Assembly: GCA_023853785.1 (NCBI GenBank)
Contig: JAJIRX010000620.1
Coordinates: 1-64,000 of the forward strand
Direction: 5' to 3'
DNA: 64,000 nucleotides
Source of the DNA: Psilocybe azurescens
Lineage: Eukaryota > Basidiomycota > Agaricomycetes > Agaricales > Agrocybaceae
Shown here: piece after piece, positions 21,099 to 32,731 of the stretch
How the letters are laid out: each line of letters opens with the position of its first letter
How positions within the stretch are numbered: the first letter of the stretch is position 1
Made by a program: the position numbers and the translations under genes
Notes under the pieces: generated by a model
What the model was told of the DNA's origin: nothing
Databases searched by the model: none
The model's input: only the letters and a program-made list of their open reading frames with translations

Positions 21099-21727
21099 TT
21101 ACTTGTTAGGCACAGATTCGAAAACCCAGGCTCTACTATGGTCTTCGGTAGACTCCTCAAGTTCAAGCTACAACAGGATCAATCCTCGGTTTCATCAAAG
21201 ATGAAGGAATGCAACCTACCTGGGGCGGGGTGATCGCCTCGGTGGAAATGGCGACAGAAAGACCTTTGTCCGGAACACGAATACTGATGAAAGCAGGAGT
21301 CAACCAACCAAAGAGAGTGAAATACCGGACTTCAAGTAGGCGCTCACAAGTAAGGAATGGGCGAGGCCTTCTCCTGCGCAGGTTCAACGAGCCATTCATG
21401 GGTGGGATAGTCTGAAATCTTCCCCAGGATAAGCTGCTTTCCTGCCTCCGGTTCCCCTTCGAAAGCGAGAGAACGCGAAGGAAAGAGCCTGGCGGGGATC
21501 AGGATGCCGAAGTGGCTTTTTTGTAGGGTCTCGATGGACCACTGAAATATTAGATCAGTGAAGGACCATGAACTCGTCGGAAAGCGAAATTTTACCTGTT
21601 GGTCCTTGTCGGGTGAGTCACTTGGAGGAGAAACGGTGACGCCATTGTCTTTGTTGGCGGTTAAAACCTGCTGTTGTTCAGAAGTTCCCCACTGATAGAT
21701 ACGATATATGCCGCGAGGAAGAGCCAT
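21099..21727 (-). CDS. Small beta-trefoil protein (ricin-B-lectin-like / mycocypin-like)
   Basis: Four exons, 21727-21596, 21541-21348, 21283-21220 and 21167-21099, joined by introns of 54, 64 and 52 bp with proper GT and AG ends and matching phases, encode 152 residues with one stop. Basidiomycetes make many small cytosolic beta-trefoil proteins that bind glycans or inhibit proteases. The sequence shows the threefold pattern: MALPRGIYRIYQWGTSEQQQ then DKDQQWSI, LAFEGEPEAGKQLI then THEWLVEP, and FIRVPDKGLSVAIS then SRAWVFES, each third ending in an aromatic W motif. No signal peptide is seen. The start is the first ATG and gives the typical N-terminus of the family. This is the only multi-exon gene here with no break. 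Lectin and protease-inhibitor roles cannot be separated from sequence alone. Confidence 0.82.
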
Positions 21728-23759
21728 ACTGTACGAAAGGCCTCTTTGGAAGGTGAAGAATCGTTGGAGAAATCTGACGCCATATATACGTCCACCCACG
21801 GCATATACCGGTGTTGTTCATGCTTGTGCCGAACCAAGACTAATTATGAGAGTGAAGCAAGAGGGCCCAATCATAGTGGAGCCATAACAGTACCCCACTC
21901 TCAGAAGCTCTAGTGTTGGGGCAGTGGTAAGCTATAAGTGGATTTCCAAACCAAGATAGAAAACTAAACCCAACTCTTCGTCCCCGGAAACCTTCTTTCT
22001 ATATATCCGAATAGAAAACGACGGAAATGAGAGAAAATCTTCGTTTACCTCTCATAAGGTAGCCACTCAACTCGTGTTCTTCTATAGCTTGTTGGGCACG
22101 TTGGTGGCACGAAAGGAGGTGTATGCCGAAGAGATGACGGTGACGGATGACGGATGGTTTTAATACTCTAGACGATGTTAGGAAGAAATTGACGACTTCA
22201 TTGATCTTTCGATATGGCTTAATTTGAGCATCAATGTCATTCCATTGGTTAACGTCACGGAATAAGGCGATCAACTGTTTCCTTGAACGTCATCACAACA
22301 GGGCTCTGTCAATTATGAATTAAATTCCCCTTATATCCCGTACACGGCATCAAATTCGAAGCCGATAGATGCAGTATGTAATACCGGAGCTCACAGGCCT
22401 TGTAAAAAAAAGAATTGGGGTCTTGACCAAGTATAGATAAGAACATTTCTACATAGACAACAGTAAGAAAGTTCTTTTAAGGTGCAACTTATTGAGAGCT
22501 ACGTAGTTCAGCGTCTTGTGGGACAGTACCGGTCACCTGGCGGATTTTCTCCCAGCATATCACCGTTGTGCCGTATTCTGCACAGCTGTTTGCAATACGA
22601 CAGAGCATTATGGCGGTTCCCATAGGCCAACAAAAATACTCGAAAAGGCACTAATTACAAGTCGATAGAAGTTTTGTATGGATGGGATAACAGAAAATAG
22701 TGGACACAGTGGGAACATCAGAAGATGCCTGGAAAAAGGTTAGAATCATGGGATCAGCATATGTCCACAAAAATTAAATCATAACGGTGACATCAAACCC
22801 CAGATGACTCTGCCAGCCACGACCCTGTCTTCCTCCTTACGCACCTTTGCTCTGATTCCTAATAATTTGCAGTCAGATTTCGTGCGAGTGACAGCAAATG
22901 TGGATGGAGTAATTTAAAGTTTCATACTACCTTTTCAGATCGTCCTTAACTTATCTCCCAACTTGCTCTCAGCCCAGATATGAGGTTGCATAGACCATCC
23001 GATAACACTAGTTTGGCCTGAAATACGGGACTGGCACGAATGAATTATGTAGATGGTATTGGGAAGGTATCTAATACGCCAATTGTCCGGGAGATGGTGT
23101 ACTTTGGCTACGAAGGACCAGAAGCCAGACTCATCGAGCATACCAGAGGTTAGACCGGAAGGCTGCTGACATCTCTGGTTAGATCAGGGATAACAGATAA
23201 CGAGAACGCTTAGGCTTCGTGAGATGCCATCGTCGAGCTATAAGTTCAATGTGTCTGAGTTCACGTATGAATAAAAGCGACACCCCGGAATCCTGATGCT
23301 GCATATAACAAGGGGGGAAATATTCAAAGCACACAGTAGCATTCATTCGCAAAGACGCGTTGATGTCCATGGTGTGACTCTTGTGAGCGCAAGTAAGGCG
23401 TATCGATGGAGCGTGCCGCACATTGCGTGAAGAATATGGGACAAGGCATGTTACCATACGTCAAACAGAGTGGAGATTAATAAGAGATGTCAGTGGCGTG
23501 GTGAAATGCGTTCCCCGGAGAAAGAATAGCATATGGAGACCCGTAGGAAGCGCATAGCAGTAGCCTTCAAACCTCCTAACTGACTAAAGGAGGTGGAAAA
23601 GATGGATGTGAATCTGAATTCGGATGATACTATGGGCGTCCGTGAAACAGGTACGCCTAGCTGTTGAAGGAGGTGAAAGTGGAAGTAGATGAAAGAGGTG
23701 AAAACAAAGACTAAGACGGCCGCTCTAGGGCTCCATGAATAGGGACACTACCTTATTCC
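21728..23759. other. Mostly unassigned 2 kb
   Basis: Short open frames exist on the minus strand (for example 22274-21999 and 23457-23179), but none shows a known motif or a convincing intron chain. I see no repeat of note. A decayed or lineage-specific gene cannot be excluded. Confidence 0.35.
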
Positions 23760-24035
23760 TTGATGTCCTCCCCATCTTTGTCCTCTCCCTACTCATGCTC
23801 GTGCCCACGCCGTTGTTCACATTCATGTTCCCGACCGCGTTCCCGTTCATGTGCAGCACCTAGCTCACCCGCCGGCCACGGGCACGGGCACCCGTATGAG
23901 TGCTTACAATTGCTTCTTTGGACAATGCCGAGAGCAGCAAAATATTCCAGTTATATTTATTTGCGAGTTCAAACTCGCGATCTTCGGGAAGCGTTGGGAT
24001 TAAATGAACAAATGAAAGAGGTCCTGAAGAGGTGA
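23760..24035 (+). CDS. Short hypothetical frame, Ser/Arg/His-rich with a helical end
   Basis: 91 codons. The first 45 residues are low complexity (CSCPRRCSHSCSRPRSRSC), the rest reads LRVQTRDLREALGLNEQMKE, which could be a short helix. The open frame on the other strand overlaps it. No homologue recognised; a chance frame is as likely as a gene. Confidence 0.15.
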   Translation: MMSSPSLSSPYSCSCPRRCSHSCSRPRSRSCAAPSSPAGHGHGHPYECLQLLLWTMPRAAKYSSYIYLRVQTRDLREALGLNEQMKEVLKR

Positions 24036-24759
24036 CAGGTGCTACCATGAATATCGTCGGGTTTATGGAGGCGTAGTCGTCGTCGTCATAGTCACAATTC
24101 AATCTCTGTGTCATCGTCTCTTTCTCCTTCTATGATCTGGGATGAGGTATTGGAGTTGTTCTGAGCTGTAATATACTAAATTCGGAGTGTAGAACTGAAA
24201 TTAACTCAGGGTGAAGACTCCTGGGTGACAGTAATAATTATGTAAATGTCTAGGTTTGAATTACACATTTCGGCCGTATCATGAGCCCTGCAAATTCGGC
24301 AACTTTTAAAGGAGCAGTCGCAGAAAAAGGGACTAGAACATACACACGAATCTTCTCTTACCTCCGGGACTCGGACACCTATACATCCTGCTCGTCCTCT
24401 CTTCTCAATATAGATACACACACGCGCCAGCCCTCAATTCACTCACCAAGTCATCGTGGGCGGGTATCCACGCCACGCAGGTGATGCACCTATAGGGTAG
24501 GAAATCTTCGATCGTGGATCTGTTCCTGCCTACGAAATCGAGGTTCGGCGCAAGTACTTGGGATGTCAATGCCGTATATACCAGTGAGAACGATCTCAAT
24601 CCAGCAGCCAGCGGCAAACAAATCCGTATAAGCGACTGCGTGAGGAAGAACTAGAAGCGCGGGCGTATTTCGATATACAGCTCGCGCAGCTGCGGTTACT
24701 CATGAAGGACGTGGGCGATGGCCTGTTCGTCCGGGAACAGGAAGGATGTCTGTGCTGTC

Positions 24760-24905
24760 CTTCTTATGTATAATACGTGTCAGTGGAATGTCAGAGAAAT
24801 AATACAACTGTGATTGATGTACATTTGGAGGGCTAAGCGGCCCAGCAGTTGTGTGCTGAGTGTGAGAAATACCTGAAAGGGATCATATTCTCAGAAATCT
24901 GGGTC
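24760..24905 (+). repeat. Dispersed repeat, partner at 50865-51003
   Basis: Shares CATTTGGAGGGCTAAGCGGC, CCCAGCAGTTGTGTG and GCTGAGTGTGAGAAATACCTGAAAG with the second copy in the same orientation. CAGTGCATGTCAGTGCA-type decamers sit next to both copies. The second copy has an extra 25-30 bp in the middle. Length and ends suggest a MITE-like or solo-terminal fragment. Confidence 0.6.
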
Positions 24906-25885
24906 AGTGCATGTCAGTGCAAACGGTGCACTGACGTAGACTGACCGGCACGGACATTCATCTTTGCCCACTCATTTAGGGGTGAAATAGAGATTAGTTT
25001 AACGTACAGTCAAGCGAGAATACGCAAACCATGATCTTATTGTCGCTGTGCTTGGGACACCTCTTGCGCATAGCTTTGTTAGAAGATTTCCCTTCCAAAA
25101 AGCCATATTAATTCTATTAGGTGTTTAGAATTTGGTATATTGTGGCGCGAGCTATCCATGAACAACACAATATGGGGGTTGAAGATCACTCATTACTCGT
25201 TTTGGACCTCACTAAACTGTCAAGATATCATTAGAAGTGCTTTTCGCCACTTACCGACGTCCATCGATCACTATTTGACTTGCATTTTGTTTGATTTCAC
25301 TGCAATGATAACCCATGGGTCTCCTATTAGTAATAGTAGATACACAATATCTTACAAATCAAAGCGTTCATACCTAATTTAAGAGCCTCCAAAGGTTTAA
25401 TGAAGTACTGTGATACAACTATTCTTACTTTCAACTTATCCTCTCAACTGCGGAGTACTTGTCAAGCACTCGTTTCTCAGACTTTTGACCTAATTTTGAC
25501 GAGTCCCATGTGACTCGCATTGACTGCCCATAATGTGACCTTGCATCGAGGAACACTAAATCCATCCGCGGATCAGCGCTTAACAGAATTGCTGCTCTTG
25601 CCCAATGCAAAATTTCTGCTTCGATTCCCCCTCGTGCAATTCATTACCTTTTTATAAATGGCACCGACAGGATCAATATCGCCCGACGACAACTACTAAT
25701 ACCTTCAAAACAAGCAGAAAGCCCACCGGGAAGGTCTAGCAAGTTGAAGAGGCATTAGGAATGACGATGTATATTCGAAAATGAGAGAGTCGCCCTACAA
25801 ACTAGCATTTCGAGCATCCTTTCAACAAGGGCATGGCGTAGGACTTATTTCAGGGGCAATTTTCCTGGTTGATTTACTTATGTAT
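24906..25885. other. Unassigned AT-rich stretch
   Basis: Contains CAGTGCA repeats at 24905-24935 and a single 80-codon frame (25140-25382) without recognisable content. No supported gene. Confidence 0.35.
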
Positions 25886-26028
25886 TTATAGGTTGACTTT
25901 CTTCATACGCGGTGATGGCCGAATGTCTCTCTTTCCCATTCAGCCAGCGTCTGTCTTTCTCGTTCCACCATGTCGACGACTATGCTTTCCACAGATTCAA
26001 CGATCTCCATCACAGACATAGACAATGT
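25886..26028 (+). repeat. Duplicated promoter and 5' coding end of the F-box-type gene
   Basis: Direct repeat of 26034-26218: both contain CTCTCTTTCCCATTCAGC, TTTCTCGTTCCACC and ATGTCGACGACTATGCT, followed by about 14 similar codons. The upstream copy breaks off after about 14 codons, so it is a truncated 5' duplicate. The downstream copy has about 45 extra bases between the pyrimidine-rich tract and the start codon. Confidence 0.8.
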
Positions 26029-26158
26029 GTTACCTATTTATAGGCTCCTTCATCCGCGGTAATGACCGATTGTCTCTCTTTCCCATTCAGCTAGCGTCTC
26101 TGTCTGTCTCGCTTCGTAGAAATAAAAACAGATTTCAATTTATCTTTCTCGTTCCACC

Positions 26159-27405
26159 ATGTCGACGACTATGCTCTCCACAGACCCGAAAATCTCCATC
26201 GCAGACACGGACAATACCAGCGTACATTACCCATCACCCCGTATCCCGGTAGAGCTCCTGCGGCCCATCATCGCGTACATCGAGGATTGGGCGTCGCTCT
26301 ACGCACTAACCCTCTCCTCCCACTTCCTGCGGCACGAAGCTGAGCCGTATCTGTACGCCTCACCTATGGCTCCCTTCCCATCCCCTCACAATCCACCTCG
26401 ATTGGCATCTACACCCAGATCCATATCCGGATCCAAATCCAGATCATCATCCCGTCGATTCCATGCAGTAGACGACCCCGATATCCACATCGCATTCCTC
26501 CGCACCATTACTACCAACCCGCGGCTGACGGCACTCGTGCGCTCGTACCACTCTCCCTCCGTACTTTTTGCATCCTCTTCCGATATAATGCTGCGTCCTC
26601 TCACTGCCCTCTGTCCTCTTCTCCCGGCCATCTCCAATAATACCATATCCCCTCGTCCTCGCGCTGTGCGATGCACACACCGACATGAATAAATGTCTGA
26701 TTTTATCTACGTTCCACCTCTCACACTCTACGATCGACGGTCCGTTCCGTCAACCAGGATCTTGCCATCCTCAGCACCCTCCCTAATCTCCAACAACTCA
26801 TCCTCTCCACCGCATTTGAGTGGTTGTGGGATATGAACTCATGCACATCCTACCTTCACCCACCCTCCCTTCACCCACCCTCCCTTCACCCACCCTCCCT
26901 TCAACCACCCCCCCTTCCTCCATCTCCGTTTAAATCCGTACCCGTGTGCAAATGCTGCTCTCGCCCAGGTACTTCTTCCGCGCCCTCCCACGAGAACAGA
27001 TATGAGACCGCGAACGCCTGCGAGCACGGTGGATATGCCGCTTACCCGCCGGCAGTGCGCACGCTCTTCTCACAGTGCGCGAACTTGACGTGTGTGGATG
27101 TTGCGAAGTGGAAGGAATGGGATAGGGACTGGGATAGGGATCTCATGTACCAAGAGACGGCTATCGGTGTGGGCATGAATGGCGTTATCACTTTGCGAGA
27201 TGTGTTTTATACGCGATGGCTCAGGACGGGGACGGGGACGGGGACGAGGACGAGTGGCGCGCCGGTTGTCGGTGATGCTGCTGTCGTTCCGGAGGGGCTG
27301 GGAGAGAGGCTTTCAGACTTGGACATTAGGCAGGGAAGAAGAGGCGAACCGGAGGTTCTCACTGTGGATGAGGTCCGCAAGGGAAGGCTTATGCGGTATT
27401 ATTGA
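26159..27405 (+). CDS. F-box-like / leucine-rich protein, frame broken in the middle
   Basis: The N-terminus reads RIPVELLRPIIAYIEDWASL, the usual F-box opening of Agaricomycete F-box proteins, which recruit substrates to SCF ubiquitin ligases. Start ATG at 26159 follows a Pyr-rich leader. The first frame ends at 26692; a second, starting in phase near 26740, reads VNQDLAILSTLPNLQQLILS (LRR-like) and continues to TAA at 27403-27405. Between them an intron or a frameshift must lie, and LVLALCDAHTDMNKCLILST in the third frame suggests coding continues there. A 15-bp repeat (CTTCACCCACCCTCC, about four copies at 26857-26915) and a GGGGAC repeat at 27229-27255 expand the protein. Paralogue or decayed copy; moderately sure of the family only. 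Confidence 0.45.
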
Positions 27406-27586
27406 TTCGGGTTTTTGGTGCGCGTGTTGTTCGGGGATCGAGTTAGAGGACGAGGAGAGAGGAGATAGATGGAGCGGAGCGGAGGAGAGGCGAAGGTGAG
27501 AGACAGGGTGCAGAGGAGAAGGGGGGTGGGCGTGGTGCGTTCCTTTTCACTTTCTTCGCTTTTATCTTGTCCTTCGTGAACTGGCG

Positions 27587-28760
27587 CTGACGCAGCATGG
27601 CTGGATTTATAGCTCGGAGACCGCTCAAATCGTTGTCGATCAAGCAGGACATTGAGTACGACGATCCTGAGAGCGCGAAGGAGCTCCTTGAATTCATTGA
27701 GTTCCACGGGTTGAAAGTGGACGAGATACTCGACCCGCTCAACTCGTTCAGTGAGTATTGCCTTTCCCTCCTACACTGCTCCTTCGCGCTGACACGGATG
27801 TTTATTAGAAACATTCAACCAGTTCTACCGCAAACTCAAACCGTCCGCACGTCCTATCGAATGCCCCACCGACCCCTACCGTCTCGTCTCCGCTGCCGAC
27901 TGCTGCCTCGTGACCTTCGCCACCGTCTCCGAAGCCACGCGGCTCTGGATCAAGGGATGCGAGTTCTCCGTCGCCCGTTTACTAGGCGAACACTATAAGG
28001 CAGAGGCGGAGCGGTATGTTGGAGGGGCGTTGGCCATTTTCAGGCTGGCGCCGCAGGATTATCATAGGTTTCACTCTCCGGTTCACGGCAAGGTGGGGGT
28101 GATGATGGATATCGAAGGGGAGTATTATACCGTCATTGTGAGTATGCATTTGTTGGTGTTTTGGTATACGGTCTGATGTTTTCCTCCCACCCCATGTTTG
28201 CTTTTAACCTCCGCCTCCATCTCTCGCTACCCTATCCAATCTACAGCCCCAAGCGATCCGCTCCGCCCTCGACGTCTACGGCGAAAATGCGCTTAAGATT
28301 TTGCCCATAGACAGCCCGCAATTCGGGTGCGTGTTTGCGGTATTCGTTGGCGCAATGATGGTCGGGAGCATCAAGATGACCGTGCAAGAGGGCGAGTGGG
28401 TTGAGCGGGGGCAGGAGTTTGGATATTTCGTGGTTGGTGAGTAGTATTCTTTTATTTGTTTCTTCTCTCCCTTTCTTTTCTTTGTGCGTCGACTGGCTGT
28501 CGTATTTTTGGTCGGCTGTCCATCGCTCCATTGCCCAACACCCAATCCTTCTCATCCTTCATTTTCCATTTCTGCGCCTTCATTCTTATTTCCCCGTGCT
28601 ATCGTTATGTCAATGTGCTGATGTTTCTCTATAGATGGATCTACGATCGTCATCCTGTTCGAGAAAGGCCGCGTGGAGTGGGACGAAGACCCTACTGATC
28701 AATGGCCGGGCTTTGTTGGAGACCCTTGTCCGGGTCGGGATGGGTATTGGGCGTTCTTTC
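27587..28760 (+). pseudogene. Phosphatidylserine decarboxylase, 5'-truncated catalytic part (copy 1)
   Basis: The enzyme converts phosphatidylserine to phosphatidylethanolamine and cuts itself at a Gly-Ser-Thr site to make a pyruvoyl cofactor. Exons are about 27597-27750, 27809-28137, 28247-28436 and 28635-28760 with GT-AG introns. Visible are YDDPESAKELLEFIEFHGL, LDPLNSFKTFNQFYRKLKPS, TRLWIKGCEFSVARLLGEHY, QDYHRFHSPV with the conserved His, VGAMMVGSIKMTV, then GSTIVILFEKGRVEW with the cleavage site and LLETLVRVGMGIGR. One extra C in the CCC near 28690 shifts the frame before the end. The first residue before GST is Asp where Gly is usual. The N-terminal C2 and membrane parts of the family are absent; the block begins at an intron acceptor (GACGCAG), so it is a fragment or lost its 5' exons. 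Confidence 0.72.
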
Positions 28761-28769
28761 CAACTTACG

Positions 28770-28900
28770 GATGCCCTTAAAAAGTTCAGTTTCAAAAATT
28801 CAGGTTCAAAAAACTTGATTTCAAAAATTCGTGTTCAGAAATGTTTGATTTCAGTGAAACTCAACTCAAAAAAACATGAATCTCATGAAGATGGTCTCAA
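28770..28900. repeat. TTCAAAAA-type short tandem repeat behind PSD copy 1
   Basis: Imperfect units of about 24 bp around TTTCAAAAATTCAGGTTCAA follow directly after the conserved end of PSD and read through as low-complexity sequence. Confidence 0.55.
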
Positions 28901-29700
28901 AACCTTGGTTTCAACTACTGGTTTCGGCACTCGTTTTATGACCCATTATATGTTCCATATACAGGACTAGAATAATCAGAGTAGTATCGCAACTGATTAG
29001 GGCTGTCTAATCTTGGGACAACTCTGGCTAGACCTCGCATTCAGGCAGGCCGAGCTCGGCATTCTTTAGTTCTCTGTTTGCCTTTCCCCTTGACCCCTGC
29101 ACGCCCACAGTTGTTGATTACTCGTTGAAGGCGGGTTCGAACAGACATCCCATCCAGCTAAGAGTGGAAGTGTATTGTGATGATCAGCTGCCGAGCCGCG
29201 GGTTTGATGTGGGCTCTGTCTCAGACGTCTGCGATGCAGTGTTCAAGGCGATTGAGGTTATGAGTTGGCTGAGAGAATAGATATGGAAAGAGTGAGAATC
29301 TGAAGAGCTAAAGGTTTGACTATCTTGCAATGCTGGTTGATTGTGTCCGTCTATTAAAATGTGAGGCAACAATTCCATACTTATCGCCCGTGGCAATACC
29401 TTGAGACGAGCGGGGCATTGGAGTTCTATCTTATTCATCAACTCATATTACTAGCAGTCTCATTTTAAACAAAAACTACGATATTAGACGCTCCAGTGAC
29501 GCCTGTTGACTATCTGTTGACAAAGCATGAGAGAGGTGTGCCGCCAAAAATCCGCAGATGTTCCATCCTGTTCCAGGCCATCCCTGTACCAGGCTACCTT
29601 TCCAAAAAACTGTAAATGTTGGCCAGGTGTGTGACTCGACAAATAGACGCGTGAAATCTCAGGAATCTCGGGTCGGGTAGGGGCATATCAGTGCTCGTAG
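28901..29700. other. Intergenic, no supported gene
   Basis: A minus-strand frame at 29441-29184 is Ser/Thr-rich without known motif. Nothing else seen. Confidence 0.4.
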
Positions 29701-29709
29701 TGAAAGTAA

Positions 29710-29931
29710 AGACATGAGGCTTTGGGATATCCTCCATCACGCCGCAGCGGCGGAGCGTCAGCTGAAGAGCTTCAAAGGATTCAACATTCCGACGGTTGCG
29801 TCGCTTGGTACCAGTGAGCACTCAGCTGGAAAAGGTGCAACAGCAGAACCTTGAATTACGCGGGCAATGCAGGAGAGAGTTGGATAACGAAAGAAGTGGA
29901 CTCATGTTTTTCCGGTAGGATTTGATCAGGA
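29710..29931 (+). pseudogene. Short coiled-coil gene fragment
   Basis: The plus strand reads MRLWDILHHAAAAERQLKSF and FNIPTVASLGTS, then after a one-base shift near 29815 continues QLEKVQQQNLELRGQCRREL to a stop. The heptad pattern is coiled coil. I do not recognise a full gene. Confidence 0.35.
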
Positions 29932-30249
29932 GAAAAAACAGCAAACTAAGTGCTATACGCAGTAATTTTGAGGGCGAGATTCGGGTAGGATTCAGCTTGG
30001 CGAACAGGGAGAAACCGTGAAAAAATCCTACAAGACCTTGAGTCCCTCGTCTAACTGGATAAGCTATAAAAATTTGACTTATTATAGGTCCGTAAAATAG
30101 AGATATATTAGTTCCAGTTGTTCGACAGAGAGATCCGAGGATATAATAAGGGGTATATGTCATTCACCTTCCAAGTTATCTATCTAATGTCAGTTCCTGT
30201 GCTAACTTATTGATGGCAATGGATAAATTTGGAAACTAGATTGCTGCTC

Positions 30250-30466
30250 CTGGTGGCACCGTTGCGGTGACAATCGGTTCAGGGGTTCGGGGGCGTTCAG
30301 GGCTCACCGAACGGGTTCAGCCCCACTGAGCATCCATCTGAACGTCGGACCGAACGGTCGGTTCGGTTCAGTGAAATTGAGACTCACAGAACCGGACTTG
30401 GGTCCGGTTCAGCATCGGTTCAGGTTCAATTATCGGTTCGGGACCGAACCACGGCAACACTAGTAT
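30250..30466. repeat. MITE-like GGTTCGG/GGTTCAG-rich element
   Basis: About 215 bp made of GGTTCGG and GGTTCAG words. The ends are imperfectly inverted (GTTGCGGTGACAATCGGTTC at the left, CCGAACCACGGCAAC at the right). No clear target duplication. 29932-31170 otherwise shows no gene. Confidence 0.5.
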
Positions 30467-31173
30467 CATAATCATGCTAATCCTTCCTAATTGTATAACA
30501 GTAGTTTGTATTTTAGCTACTCTACAGCTGGACATGTTTATATTTCCTTCCTAATTCACTTTTGCACCAAAGGAGCTGCTCGTACTTGCATTGAGCGCAT
30601 CTGAAGATCTGACAGCGACGGTATTGACGCAGATGCAGCTGAGATTAAAATTCAAGGAGATGCCGTCATTCCGAGTCACTTCCGATGGTGAAATCAGTGT
30701 GACCCGCGCGTGACATTTCTTTAAAACACTAGGTACATTTCAATCGCCCATTTCAAATCCCTTCCCCTCATATTTTTATCAATCTAATTAGATATTCGGA
30801 GAGCTAAGATACTAAAATTTCCATTAGTTAAATTTTGAGGAAGATTGGATGCTTCTGTGGAAAGTTATTCAAGGATCATTAAAAAATTTAAAACACCCGA
30901 CAAGTGATAGTAGGCGGGGGAAGGAAAGCAAATGTGCAGTTGCGAGTTAGAGTTACGAAGAAGATCCGATCTGAAATGTTAAGCTAACATTGAGCTGTGA
31001 CCTTGTGAAACCTGAGCACGACGTTTGAGAAGATCCGGTCCGAAATGCCCACGTAACATTGAGCCGTGACTGCGTGATACCTGAGCATGTGACAGAACCC
31101 TCTTCTGTCATTCCGTCAAAGATCAACCACGTACGGGAAGATCCCCGACACGGTCACTTGTCTTCTTCCCATC

Positions 31174-32731
31174 ATGGCCACCATTCGTAACGGCAGGATT
31201 TCTACTACATTCAAATACGCCAAGATTATTGGCGTTTCTGAGCTTTCTTTGGAATCTCTGGATCGCGAATATTCCGACAAGGATCTTCAGTCGGTCGCAT
31301 CAGTTTCGAGCGCTGCCAGTACGAAGGCTGCACAAGAACGCAGGAAAATAAGCCGAGCCGAAGGCTGCTTTATCACTAAACAACCTGGATACCACCTTGA
31401 GAGGGCCCATTGGGTGAATGCCGTGCGGAAGGATGCCTCGTTGAAATTTGAAGTGGTGCGCTTGATGAATTTATTTCCAGTCTTTGAACATGTTGAAAAA
31501 TTCCTCGATTCAGGAAACCCTCCTCAGAGACTTGGGTATTGTTCGCCAAAAGTTCTCGCTTGACACACCCTCCAACCTCACTCCTAGTCAGTCAGCCGTG
31601 TCCCAGGTTGTCTCGCAGGCGACTGACTTTTAGCCAGTGGACCGTAATCTACACTACACGCTCGACAAACTTGGGTTTTTGGCCGTTACATGCTCCAAGG
31701 CGACTCTCCAATCCCTGATTTCCTTGGTAGAGAAGGAGAATGCGGAATGGCAAGACCGAGATGGTGACTATATGAGACATTTCCGTGTAAGTGTAAGATC
31801 CTATCCTCGTAGCCGGTCCTAATCTTTTTTTTAGTTCAATCAGCCCCCATTCACGGATGCGATGTACGAGCTTGTCCTGCTGCACCCTAGTCATTATCTG
31901 CAGAAGAAGGGAGGCGCGCTCACGGTTTTCACCGAGCATGGGGACGATTTATCCGGCATGATGTATCTTGTCAGTCCTGATGGGGCGCTCAGGGAAGGCT
32001 CCGAGAACAACAAGCCGCGGCTTCCCGCATTCGCCAGCAACAGAGCTCGTGCGTCGGAGGATGCACTCAACCCATTTCTGGTCGTCCTCAACGCAGAGAT
32101 CGCTTTTCGCCGCTTCAAAAGGCGACCGCATCCACTCTGCGCCGAATACACCGAACTCATCGACTTAACCATAGACTTGGTGCACAAACTCTACTTCAAG
32201 CCCCTAGTCGACCAAATCGAGTGGAAGCGCGCTCAAGCTCGTCTCGCCTATTCCACTGACCCAGAAGGTGATGTCAATATGGCGGGAACCGTTGATGAAT
32301 TTGGAACAGGTAAGGCCGAGGACAAGAATAAAACTATTACTCCGAGGGTAATTGGCAAGAAATCGAGGACGGGGACTGTGGTTATGCGACCTGGTCCTAT
32401 CGCCTCCCATGACGAGGTTATAGAATATAATCAGTACCTGATGTCTGGATGCGGTAGGCATTTCCTGTTTTCCTCCTACGTGTATCGTGTATGACTAATG
32501 CACGATCATATAGATTATGATGTCGACGACGAGGACGAAGAGGAGGACGACGACGGCAATGGACAGCTTCCTGAGCTTGGCTTGCCAACTCGCTCCGGTG
32601 AACATGGTATGTCTTTCGGCCTTCTCAACGTTATCTCATCTCTTACGTTGCCACTAGATATACGCGCTGAGTATACGTCTCCCATCGGCGTTTTTGACAA
32701 GGTGCAGCAGTGGCAGGTTGAGGTTCAGTAG
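31174..32731 (+). CDS. HNH-domain (HNH_2-type) basidiomycete protein
   Basis: Resembles the Agaricomycete family with an HNH_2-type fold and unknown role. Exons: 31174 to about 31452, from 31514, up to 31786, 31835 to about 32455, from about 32515, and a last one ending at TAG 32729-32731. Motif block AEGCFITKQPGYHLERAHWV fits the HNH core (Cys and AHW). Further blocks are FSLDTPSNLTP, LHYTLDKLGFLAVTCSKATL, PFTDAMYELVLLHPSHYL, NPFLVVLNAEIAFRRF and LVHKLYFKPL, then an acidic stretch DDEDEEEDDDGN. An in-frame TAG near 31632 lies in a possible very short intron (36 bp, GTGTCC to TTTTAG) or is a true stop. ATG at 31174 begins the conserved N-terminus. Nuclease activity is not shown by this. Confidence 0.6.
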
